Notes under the pieces: model-generated | Seen by the model: the letters and a program-made list of their open reading frames with translations, nothing else | Told to the model about the DNA's origin: nothing | Databases searched by the model: none | DNA from: Sphingopyxis sp. 2PD | Lineage (GTDB): Bacteria > Pseudomonadota > Alphaproteobacteria > Sphingomonadales > Sphingomonadaceae | Assembly: GCF_005503695.1 (NCBI RefSeq) | Contig: NZ_SCMU01000003.1 | Coordinates: 62,001-126,000 of the forward strand | DNA length: 64,000 nt | Reading direction: 5' to 3' | Translations under genes and position numbers: made by a program | In this document: piece after piece, positions 36,284-43,800 of the stretch | Layout: every line of letters starts with the position of its first letter | Position numbering within the stretch: position 1 is the first letter of the stretch

Positions 36284-36561
36284 GCGCGCTCCACCAGCCC
36301 CAAGGCGGCAAGCTCGTCCAGCCGTTCGGTCAGGATCGCCCCCACGTCCGCAGCGCCATCAAAGTCAAAGCGTGCGGCGAGGCGCGCCGCAAGTGTCGCC
36401 GCATCGCAATCGCCCGCACCCATCGCTTCCAATATTTCGGGCATCGGCGACACGACCAGATGCGTCTGCACCGACCGCCGGTCAAAGATTGCGGTGACCT
36501 CGCCCAGCGGTTCGACGCGCAGCGCGCCGGGCGGCGGCGCGCGATAGGCGGGATCAGGCAT
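36280..36561 (-). CDS. PqqD-like protein of the HPr-rel-A system
   Basis: The 93-residue protein has a PqqD-like fold signature: LGEVTAIFDRRSVQTHLVVSPMPEIL, a helical stretch with CDAATLAARLAARFD, and the final LTERLDELAALGLVERA. PqqD proteins bind leader peptides for modification enzymes. It overlaps the MarR gene by 8 bp and the kinase gene by 4 bp. No precursor peptide is seen nearby. Confidence 0.75.
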   Translation of the reverse strand: MPDPAYRAPPPGALRVEPLGEVTAIFDRRSVQTHLVVSPMPEILEAMGAGDCDAATLAARLAARFDFDGAADVGAILTERLDELAALGLVERA

Positions 36562-37000
36562 AATCTTCGGCGGCGGCGGTCAGCTTGGCGAGGATCGCCA
36601 TCATTGTTTCGCGCTCGGCGGCGCTGATCCGCGCTTCGAGCTGCGCCTCGCTCGCCAGCGCCGCGGGGACGATCGCGTCGTACAGCGACCACCCGGTCGC
36701 GGTGAGTTCCAGATGATGCGACCGCCCGTCAACCTCATGCGCCTGCCGCGCGATCAGCTGCCGGTCGGCGAGCGCTTTTGCGGCGCGGTTGACCGTGACC
36801 TTGTCCATCCGCGTCGCTTCGACCAGTTCGCGCTGCGTCTTGGGCTTTCCCTCGCCGAGCACCGCCATCAGCCGCCATTCGGGAATCTTCAGCCCGAAGC
36901 GGTTCTGATATTCGGCGGCGATCCGTTCGGAGAGCGCATTCGACGCGATCGACAGGCGATAGGGCAGGAAATTGTCGAGGTTCAGTTTCTTGGCGGCCAT
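36554..37000 (-). CDS. MarR family transcriptional regulator
   Basis: The 148-residue winged-helix protein contains LKIPEWRLMAVLGEGKPKTQRELVEATRMDKVTVNRAAKALADRQLI and the wing HEVDGRSHHLELT. It is the first gene of MarR - PqqD - HprK-rel - nucleotidyltransferase and overlaps the second gene, so it is likely to control its own operon. The effector is unknown. Confidence 0.9.
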   Translation of the reverse strand: MAAKKLNLDNFLPYRLSIASNALSERIAAEYQNRFGLKIPEWRLMAVLGEGKPKTQRELVEATRMDKVTVNRAAKALADRQLIARQAHEVDGRSHHLELTATGWSLYDAIVPAALASEAQLEARISAAERETMMAILAKLTAAAEDYA

Positions 37001-37055
37001 GCCCCGTTCTTATCGACCCACAGCCGTCCATCAAGCGCAGAATGACGCCGCATTG

Positions 37056-37232
37056 CCCCTCCCCCTTTATGGGGGAGGCGGCGAGACTTGCCAGCTTGCT
37101 GGCCTAGTCGCAGCGGTGGGGGTGCGCTCTCGGCCTGATATGGTTGCGAAAGGACGCACCCTCACCCCCATCCAACTCCGCCTAATCGCCGCGCGATAAG
37201 GCTGCGTATCCTTCCCCCATCAAGGGGGAAGG
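37056..37232. repeat. palindromic intergenic repeat, family B, copy 1
   Basis: The element starts with CCCCTCCCCCTTTATGGGGG and ends with CCTTCCCCCATCAAGGGGGA. Its core includes GCGAGACTTGCCAGCTTGC, GGGGGTGCGCTCTCGG and CCCCATCCAACTCCGCCTAA. The same core in the same order, reverse-complemented, is at 45739-45912. It has no coding content. Confidence 0.8.
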
Positions 37233-37247
37233 CTTTTGCGCGGCACG

Positions 37248-39314
37248 CTAGAAGTTCACGCGCGCGCCGATCCACAAGGTTCGTGGCGTCGCGCGCTCGA
37301 TGATCCCCGCCGACGAGATCGCGGCGGGCACGAGTTCGTCGAACAGATTCTCGCCGCGCGCCTCGATGCTGATCGCATCCGCCAGCCGCCACGACAGTCC
37401 CGCGTCGAACGTCCATGCGTCGCCAAGGACCAGCAGCCCCAGATCATCCTCATTCTGCTTGCCAATATAGCGCAGCGTCGCAAAACCGCCGAGCGGGCCG
37501 GTGGCGTTGCTGCGCAGCGAGACGCTGCCGCCATGTTTGGCGATCTGTGCCGGACGGCGCCCGTCGAGCGCTGAGGCGGCGCGCGCTGCATCGACCGTCG
37601 CATCGGTCAACGCATAGCTTGCGCGCAGCGTCAGAAAGTCGATCCGCTGTTCGGCGCTAATTTCGATCCCCTTGGTGTCGATCGCATCGAGATTCTGCCG
37701 CTGGTTCAGATTGGGCGCCAGGGTCACATTGGCGATGGCATTGGTCAGATGATTGACGAACAGGGTCGCCGACAGCTGGGTGTCGTCCCGCTTCCAGTCG
37801 ACGCCAACCTCGCCGCCCCACAGCCGTTCAGGCTTCAGCATCTCGTTCGCGGTCGTGACCTCGGCCCCGACGCGGAATGGGCGATAGAGTTCGTTCAGCG
37901 TCGGCAGGCGCCAGCCGCGATAGACCGCGCCGCGCAGCGACAAGGCGTCCGAGGTCCAGCGCAGGCCGGCGCGGCCGCTACCTTCCCAGCCCTGGCGCGC
38001 GTTGAAGTTCAGGTTGGCGATCGTCGTTCCGCCGATATTGCGTTCGAGGCGGTATCCTTCGCCCAGCCACCAATGGTCGATCCGCCCGCTCAGCGTCCAG
38101 AGCAGGCCGTCTTCGGCATCGCCCGATGTCCATTCGGCGAAAGCGCCGACGGTGTCGCTGCTGCCGCCCGCGATGCGGTGGCGGCCGGGGGTCGTCCCGC
38201 TGAAGAAAAAATCCTCCTCGGTGCGCCCGGTCGTGCGGCGCCAGTCGGCGCCGACACGCAGCGGGTTCGCATCGCCGATCGCGGGGCGCAGCTCGAAGCG
38301 CGCGCCGAGGCCGGTGGCGGGGACGCGCTGGAAGAGCGCGGGGGCGACGCTGTTCCGCCCCGCCGCGACGCTGGCGAAGCCGCTCTCGAAATCGCGGACC
38401 TGGACATAGGCGAGCACAAGCCATTGGGTCGCGCCCAAGGGATCGTGGACGAAGCGCAGGCTGGCATCGACGCCGTCGGTCTTGCTCGTCGTGAAATCGG
38501 TGCCGCGGTCGCGGCGGTCGGCGAAGCCGCGCAGGCTCGCCTCGATGCGGCTGTCGGCGCCCGCGTCGAAGCGCAGCCGGACGCCGAGGCCGCCTTGCTC
38601 ATAAGGCGCGGCGCGGTCGACGAGACCGCGCTGGCCCTCCGCCACCGGAATAAAACCGTCGCCGCGGCTGTAGCGGCCGTCGAGCGCGACCTGGCCATTG
38701 CCGAGCTTCGTTCCTGCCGAAAGCGACGCGTCCCAGCCGTCGCGGCTGCCAAGGGCAGCGCTCGCTTCGACGCCCTGCGTCATGCTCGAATGCAGCCCGA
38801 TCGTCCCTGCGAGCGCGCCGGGCCCGTCGGTCCCGCTGCCGCCGCCGCGCGTGACGAGAATGCCGCCGAGGTTGATCGCGTCATAGGCGCTCCACGCGAC
38901 CCACCCGCCGAAGGGATCGGCCTGCGGCACGCCGTCGAGCGTCACCAGCGCACGGCTCGATGCATTGCCGCCGAGTCCGCGGAGCGTCACGCCTTGGCTC
39001 GTCGGATGCGCGCTGCGCCCGTCGGAGCGGCGGAACTGGACGATGCCGGCTTCGTCGCGGAGGCGGTTCTCGATCCGCGCGCCGAGCCCCTGTTCGGGAT
39101 AGGCGATCAGGCTGGAGGTCTGGACCGTGTCGCTGTCCGCGGGGCGGAGCACGCCGCTGCCGCGCACGACGATCTCCTCGGTCGAAAGGCGCGGGAAGGT
39201 CAAGCTGCAACAACCGCCGTCGTCTTCGGCCGTGGGCGGATCGGCCGGCACTTGCTGCGCCAGCGCCGCCGCCGGCATGACCAGCAGCGCGGCTCCCGTC
39301 AGCGCCCGGATCAC
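37248..39314 (-). CDS. TonB-dependent receptor
   Basis: The 688-residue outer-membrane receptor starts at GTG 39314 with a signal peptide (MPAAALAQ region). The TonB-box-like STEEIVVRGSG and a plug with SQGVTLRGLGGNASSRALVTLDGVPQADPFGG follow. It has a barrel and the C-terminal strand TLWIGARVNF, ending in Phe as is normal. A CC pair in GGCCSLTF after the signal is unusual. GTG overlaps the maiA stop as GTGA. The ligand is unknown and no Fur-like site is seen. Confidence 0.88.
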   Translation of the reverse strand: MIRALTGAALLVMPAAALAQQVPADPPTAEDDGGCCSLTFPRLSTEEIVVRGSGVLRPADSDTVQTSSLIAYPEQGLGARIENRLRDEAGIVQFRRSDGRSAHPTSQGVTLRGLGGNASSRALVTLDGVPQADPFGGWVAWSAYDAINLGGILVTRGGGSGTDGPGALAGTIGLHSSMTQGVEASAALGSRDGWDASLSAGTKLGNGQVALDGRYSRGDGFIPVAEGQRGLVDRAAPYEQGGLGVRLRFDAGADSRIEASLRGFADRRDRGTDFTTSKTDGVDASLRFVHDPLGATQWLVLAYVQVRDFESGFASVAAGRNSVAPALFQRVPATGLGARFELRPAIGDANPLRVGADWRRTTGRTEEDFFFSGTTPGRHRIAGGSSDTVGAFAEWTSGDAEDGLLWTLSGRIDHWWLGEGYRLERNIGGTTIANLNFNARQGWEGSGRAGLRWTSDALSLRGAVYRGWRLPTLNELYRPFRVGAEVTTANEMLKPERLWGGEVGVDWKRDDTQLSATLFVNHLTNAIANVTLAPNLNQRQNLDAIDTKGIEISAEQRIDFLTLRASYALTDATVDAARAASALDGRRPAQIAKHGGSVSLRSNATGPLGGFATLRYIGKQNEDDLGLLVLGDAWTFDAGLSWRLADAISIEARGENLFDELVPAAISSAGIIERATPRTLWIGARVNF

Positions 39315-39943
39315 GCGGGCTTGACCGCGTCGGGATGCGCCTTCTGGAAGGCGTCCAATTCCATGCACGCCGCGTCGATCGCGACGAGCCGCGGATAGGC
39401 GTCGAGCGGCACCTCGAAGCGCCGCGCATTGTACATCTGCGGCACCAGGCAGCAGTCGGCGATCCCCGGCGTGTCGCCGCCGAGATAGCGCGCGTCGCCC
39501 GCCATCGCCTCGAGCGCCTCGAACCCGTCGGCGATCCACCGTGCGATCCAGCGGTCCTTGGTCTGCTCGTTCAGACCCAGATCCTTGGTCAGATATTTGA
39601 GCACGCGCAGATTGTTCAGCGGGTGGATGTCGCTGGCGATTACCTGTGCCTGTGCCAGTGCGACCGCGCGCGGCATCGCTTCGTCGGGGATCAGCCGTGG
39701 TTCGGGATAAGCACGGTCGAGCCAGTCGATGATCGCCATGCTCTGGATGATCGGCTCGCCATCGACGACGAGCATCGGGACAAAGCCCTGCGCGTTCTGT
39801 TCAAGATAGGCGTCGCTGCGTTGCTCGCCCGCGATCAGGCTGACCTCGACCCGCTCATAGTCGAGCCCTTTCAGGTTCAGCGCAATGCGAACGCGAAAGC
39901 TGGCCGAGGAGCGAAAATAGTCGTGGAGGACGAGGGAGCGCAT
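39311..39943 (-). CDS. maiA: maleylacetoacetate isomerase (zeta-class GST)
   Basis: The 210-residue protein has the zeta-class signature SSASFRVRIALNLKGL and later NAQGFVPMLVVDGEPIIQSMAI. It isomerises maleylacetoacetate to fumarylacetoacetate in tyrosine degradation, using glutathione. No other tyrosine-catabolism gene is in the window. Its stop overlaps the start of the TonB receptor, an odd partner. Confidence 0.88.
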   Translation of the reverse strand: MRSLVLHDYFRSSASFRVRIALNLKGLDYERVEVSLIAGEQRSDAYLEQNAQGFVPMLVVDGEPIIQSMAIIDWLDRAYPEPRLIPDEAMPRAVALAQAQVIASDIHPLNNLRVLKYLTKDLGLNEQTKDRWIARWIADGFEALEAMAGDARYLGGDTPGIADCCLVPQMYNARRFEVPLDAYPRLVAIDAACMELDAFQKAHPDAVKPA

Positions 39944-39980
39944 TCGAAATTCACCATCTGGATTTTGAGCCGATCCAACG

Positions 39981-40067
39981 CCGTTCGTGCTGAGCTTGTC
40001 GAAGCACCGTTCTGCCTTTTGACGCCGCAAAGAAAGAACGGCCCTTCGACAAGCTCGGGGCAAACGG
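39981..40067. repeat. intergenic inverted repeat, family F
   Basis: CCGTTCGTGCTGAGCTTGTC with GAAGCAC is mirrored by GCCCTTCGACAAGCTCGGGG and CAAACGG. This GAGCTTGTCGAAG type of element is common in sphingomonad intergenic DNA. It lies between the diheme cytochrome and maiA genes. Confidence 0.6.
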
Positions 40068-40083
40068 AAATGGGACGCGACCT

Positions 40084-41121
40084 TTAGAGCGCCTTCTGCC
40101 CACCTTTCGGCATTTCCGCAATCCACTGCCGCAGCAATGCGGCGCCCTCCTTATGCACGGTCGATCGCCCGACCTCGGGCATCGCGATGCCGGGGTCGGT
40201 GCTTTCGAGGCGATAGATCATGAAACTATGCGCGGGGTCGCCCGGCGCGATCGCGAAGTCCATCCCGCCGCTGCCGCGGCCCGCCGCGGTCGGGCGCTTG
40301 CCGATGCCGTAGTTCACGCCGGTCGGATCGTCGGTCCAGCGCAGGAACAGCCCGCTGTTCGATGCGCTGCCCGCCGGGTTGTGGCAATGCGCGCAATTGA
40401 CGTCGAGATAGGCGCGCGCACGGTCCGCGACGCTGCCTGTCGCGGGGTCGTCCCATATCGGCATGGTCGGCTTGAGCGCCGCCGGGTTTTCGAAATAGCG
40501 ACTGCGCACGGCATCGGCGGCGGCGGGATCGAGGATAAAATTGCGCGCCTTTGGCCCAATCGGCACGATCTCGCCATTCAGGCTGTGGCATTCCTTGCAC
40601 TGGTTCTTGTTCGGCACCGCATAGCGGATGCTGTGCGTCTCGCCATCGGGCGATTTGAACGTCACCGGCACCCGCCGCCCCCCCAGCGCGAGCGTCGCAT
40701 CCTTGCCGTCGGCATCCCAGATATAGGGCAGCGCGACCCAGCCCGATGCGCGGTGGATCAACAGGCGCGTCTCTATTAGGCGTCCGCCGCCCACGTCGTT
40801 CCAGCCGAAGCTTTTGACGAGCACCGTGCCGACCGGAAAGTCGATGACTCCATCGCTCCCGACCTTGGCCTTCTTGCCTGCCGGGATCGCGATGAAGCGG
40901 TGCTTCTCGGTATAATCGCTGAACAGCGACGCGCGGAGTGTGTAGGCGATGCCCGTCGACGGCCGCCCTGGATCATTGCCGCGGAACAAACCGAAGGCCG
41001 ACAGCTTTGGCGGCATCGCATCGCTCTCGACCACCGCTTGGTCGACCCCGGGTGGCGCAAAGGCCGCGCCGCCGCTTGCACATAGCAGCGTCGCAGCAAG
41101 CGCGGCCAATATGCGCTTCAC
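40084..41121 (-). CDS. SO2930-family diheme c-type cytochrome
   Basis: The 345-residue exported protein has a signal peptide (MKRILAALAATLLCASGGAA) and two haem c sites, CKECH and CAHCH. Family blocks are PPKLSAFGLF, FPVGTVLVKSFGWND and VPIGPKARNFILD. It matches the protein family partnered with the adjacent beta-helix family. Its GTG start overlaps the beta-helix stop as GTGA. Function is unknown; electron transfer in the periplasm or outer envelope is inferred. Confidence 0.85.
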   Translation of the reverse strand: MKRILAALAATLLCASGGAAFAPPGVDQAVVESDAMPPKLSAFGLFRGNDPGRPSTGIAYTLRASLFSDYTEKHRFIAIPAGKKAKVGSDGVIDFPVGTVLVKSFGWNDVGGGRLIETRLLIHRASGWVALPYIWDADGKDATLALGGRRVPVTFKSPDGETHSIRYAVPNKNQCKECHSLNGEIVPIGPKARNFILDPAAADAVRSRYFENPAALKPTMPIWDDPATGSVADRARAYLDVNCAHCHNPAGSASNSGLFLRWTDDPTGVNYGIGKRPTAAGRGSGGMDFAIAPGDPAHSFMIYRLESTDPGIAMPEVGRSTVHKEGAALLRQWIAEMPKGGQKAL

Positions 41122-42329
41122 TTGACCTTGGCCTCCATGCTTTCCGGCAGGGTGATTGCTGGCAGCGCGGCGGGGGGCGTCCCCTTCGACAGGTCGGCGG
41201 GCGCAGGTTTGGCTTCGCTCTGCGGCGTCTTCACGTCGGGCAAGTTCAGCGACAGCACGCCGACCTTGTCTAGCACGACCGCATCGCCCGCCCCGTCCCA
41301 CAGCACGGGCGGGATCGCGCCGCCCATCGCCGCCGCGATCATGTCACCACCAGGAAACTTCGGCGCATAACCCGCCTTGCCATGCTGATTGCCGCGCACG
41401 ACGATGTCGCGCGGCAGCGGCTGGTAGTTCGGATCCTTATGCTCGTAGCGATAGCCGACGATCATCACATTGGCGGTGCCGTTGTCGGCGAACACATTGT
41501 CGAAAATTTCGACATTGCGATTGGCCATCACCAGCACCCCGGTGCCGGTCGGCACGCTGGCGACGATATTGCCCTTCGGGGCGAAGTTCGGCGTGCTGTT
41601 GTCGTTGACGATATTTTCGAACACGCGGACATTATGGCCGCCCTGCATCGGCAGGCTGGGCAGGTCGAACACCAGGATACCGCCGGTGTTCTTGGTCGCG
41701 ATATTGTCGTGGACGTCGGCGTTATAGCTGTTCTCGATCTCGATCCCCGCGACATTCTCGGTGGCGATCGAATCACGGACGATGATATTTTTCGATTGGC
41801 CGACATAGATGCCCGCGTCCGATGCCCCGCGCACATAGACGCTGTCGACCAGCACGTCGGTGCTTTCGACGGGGTAAATGCCATAGGCGCCGTTGGTTTC
41901 CTTCGGCCCCGCGGTCCATTCGACGCGCAGCTGGTGATAGACGATACGGTCGGCGCCCTTCGATTTGATTCCGTCGCCCTTGGTGTTGAGCACCGCAAAA
42001 TTGGTCAGCAGCACATCGTCGCTGGTGACGAGCAGCCCCTCGCCCGCGCCCTGTTGGCCGGTAAAGTCGAGGATCGATCCGCCCTCGCCTGCCCCGGCGC
42101 CGCGCACGGTGACCCCCGCGACGTCGAGCGACAGGCCATCGGTCAGCGTCCACACCCCCGCGCCCAGCTGGACGACGTCGCCGGGCTCGGCCAGAATCAG
42201 CGCCTCTTGCAGCTTTTCATTGGCGTCGGGCGTTGTCGCGCTGACGCTGATCGTCTTGGCGGTCGCCGGACTGGCGCCAAGCACCGCCAATACGCCCAGC
42301 GCCGCCGCGTGAAAGCCGTTGAATCGCAT
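41118..42329 (-). CDS. parallel beta-helix repeat protein, exported
   Basis: The 403-residue protein has a signal peptide (to PATA) and right-handed beta-helix rungs such as GVTVRGAGAGEGGSILDFTG, GIYVGQSKNIIVRDSIATEN and EIFDNVFADNGTANVMIVG. It belongs to the family that co-occurs with SO2930-type diheme cytochromes. The C-terminal tail (PQSEAKPAPADLSKGTPPAA) is low-complexity. ATG 42329 has GGGAGAGAG upstream. It may bind or cleave a polymer, but no catalytic set is identified. Confidence 0.82.
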   Translation of the reverse strand: MRFNGFHAAALGVLAVLGASPATAKTISVSATTPDANEKLQEALILAEPGDVVQLGAGVWTLTDGLSLDVAGVTVRGAGAGEGGSILDFTGQQGAGEGLLVTSDDVLLTNFAVLNTKGDGIKSKGADRIVYHQLRVEWTAGPKETNGAYGIYPVESTDVLVDSVYVRGASDAGIYVGQSKNIIVRDSIATENVAGIEIENSYNADVHDNIATKNTGGILVFDLPSLPMQGGHNVRVFENIVNDNSTPNFAPKGNIVASVPTGTGVLVMANRNVEIFDNVFADNGTANVMIVGYRYEHKDPNYQPLPRDIVVRGNQHGKAGYAPKFPGGDMIAAAMGGAIPPVLWDGAGDAVVLDKVGVLSLNLPDVKTPQSEAKPAPADLSKGTPPAALPAITLPESMEAKVK

Positions 42330-42429
42330 CGCTCTCTCCCCTGATTTTGGGAGAACATGCGGCAAGACTTGACGGATGCCAAGCGGGTTGCTGACATGCG
42401 TGTAGCTAAAAAACCGGGGAGAGGTCGCT

Positions 42430-42843
42430 TTGCTTAAGAGAATTTCATTGGCGCTGGTCGCGCTCATTGCCGTGCCCTCGATAGCCGCCGCGCCCGCGCC
42501 GATCGCGGGACGCTGGAAAACCGACGATGGCAAAGGCGTCGTCGTGCTGGCGGCGTGCGGCAACAAGATGTGCGGACGCATCGAACGCATCCTCGTCAAA
42601 CAGCCCGCGGGCGGCCAGCTTGACGAACGTAATCCCGACAAGGCCAAGCGCGGTCGTCAGATCACCGGGCTGCAAATCTATTGGGATCTGGTCCCGCACG
42701 GCGATGGCTGGAAAGGCGAAGGCTACAGCCCCGAGGACGGGCGATATTACAAGGCGCATCTGCGCGTGAAGGGCAGCAAGCTGACGATGAAAGGCTGCGT
42801 CAGCCTGTTTTGCCGCACGGTGACGTGGACGAAGATGAGCTGA
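42430..42843 (+). CDS. DUF2147 exported protein
   Basis: The 137-residue protein begins at TTG 42430 with GGGGAGAGG upstream and a signal peptide ending near IAAAPA. The DUF2147 domain is clear from IAGRWKTDDGKGVVVLAACG, MCGRIERI, GWKGEGYSPEDGRYYKAHL and the closing CVSLFCRTVTWTKM. The family is a calycin-like periplasmic barrel of unknown ligand. Confidence 0.85.
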   Translation: MLKRISLALVALIAVPSIAAAPAPIAGRWKTDDGKGVVVLAACGNKMCGRIERILVKQPAGGQLDERNPDKAKRGRQITGLQIYWDLVPHGDGWKGEGYSPEDGRYYKAHLRVKGSKLTMKGCVSLFCRTVTWTKMS

Positions 42844-42850
42844 CCCAAAT

Positions 42851-42986
42851 CCTCCCTGTCGCGCAGCGATGGGGAGGTGGCAGCGCGAAGCGCTGACGGA
42901 GGGGCTTTAGCGCAACGTCGCCGCCCCTCCACCTTCCCCGCTTTCGCGGGGACGGTCCCCCTCCCCATGGCTTCGCCACAGGGAGG
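42851..42986. repeat. palindromic intergenic repeat, family C, copy 1
   Basis: The element starts CCTCCCTGTCGCGCAGCGAT and ends in the reverse complement GCCACAGGGAGG. It carries GGAGGTGGCAGC and CTGACGGAGGGGC. A copy in the same orientation is at 54104-54233. Confidence 0.75.
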
Positions 42987-42992
42987 ACTTAA

Positions 42993-43691
42993 CTAGCCTT
43001 CATCCCCCAGTATCCAGTCGACCCCCGCCGCGACGTGAATGCGCGTCGTGTCGTAGATCGGCAGCACATTGGCGTCGGGGTCGACCAGCATCACCAACTC
43101 GGTGCACGCCAGCACGATCGCCTGGATGTCCTGCTTGGCGATGTCGGTGATGAAGGTTTTCATCGTGCGCCGCGAAGCTTCGTTCGCCTTGCCCTGCATC
43201 AGCTCTTCGTAAATGATCCGGTCGATCTCGTCGGCGCGGCTCGCGTCATAGGGCGCCAGCGTCAGGCCGTGGCGGACAAGGCGCTGGCGGAACCAGGCTT
43301 CGGTCATCACATTGCGCGTGCCGATCACTGCCGCAGCCTTGATCCCGTCGGCCTTCATCTTCTCGCCGGTTTCGTCGACGATATGGATGAGCGGGATCGA
43401 AATTGCCGCGGCAACCTCATCGGCCACCTTGTGCATCGAATTGGCCGCGATCATCAGCGCGGTCGCGCCCGCGGTTTCCAGCCGCTGCGCCGACGCGATG
43501 AGCACCTCTTTCGCATGCGCCCATTGCTCGGGCGTCGTCAGCCGCGACAGGTCGCAATAATTCAGGCTTTCGAGCAGAATCGGGGCGGAACAGGCGGTAC
43601 CGAGGCGCTTTTGCACTCCCTTGTTGAGATGGCGGTAATAGAGCTCGGTCGATGCCCAACTCATGCCGCCGATCAGGCCGATTTTACGCAT
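42993..43691 (-). CDS. aspartate/glutamate racemase family protein
   Basis: The 232-residue protein begins MRKIGLIGGMSWASTELYYR. It has a helical segment AATALMIAANSMHKVADEV-like with the first active-site region and the second cysteine in VLACTELVMLV. The first catalytic position in AANSMHK appears to be Ser rather than Cys, which would break the two-cysteine racemase mechanism unless another residue serves. It may be a related isomerase or amide-type enzyme. Confidence 0.83.
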   Translation of the reverse strand: MRKIGLIGGMSWASTELYYRHLNKGVQKRLGTACSAPILLESLNYCDLSRLTTPEQWAHAKEVLIASAQRLETAGATALMIAANSMHKVADEVAAAISIPLIHIVDETGEKMKADGIKAAAVIGTRNVMTEAWFRQRLVRHGLTLAPYDASRADEIDRIIYEELMQGKANEASRRTMKTFITDIAKQDIQAIVLACTELVMLVDPDANVLPIYDTTRIHVAAGVDWILGDEG

Positions 43692-43716
43692 TTGGATATT
43701 CAGTCCTCTTTAAAAT

Positions 43717-43794
43717 CGTCGCCCCCGCGAAAGCAGGGGCCGCTGGCAACCTTATGCAAGGCCGATAGCGGCCCCCGCCTTCGCGGGGGCGACG
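43717..43794. repeat. intergenic inverted repeat, family D, copy 2
   Basis: CGTCGCCCCCGCGAAAGCAG at the left is mirrored by CGCCTTCGCGGGGGCGACG at the right, with a short spacer. It lies between the racemase and pntB genes. Confidence 0.75.
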
Positions 43795-43800
43795 TATAAC

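Noticed and set aside
37749-39398. 549-codon open frame antisense to the TonB receptor
   Set aside because: Composition is that of a shadow frame (Ala, Arg, Gly); no domain is seen.
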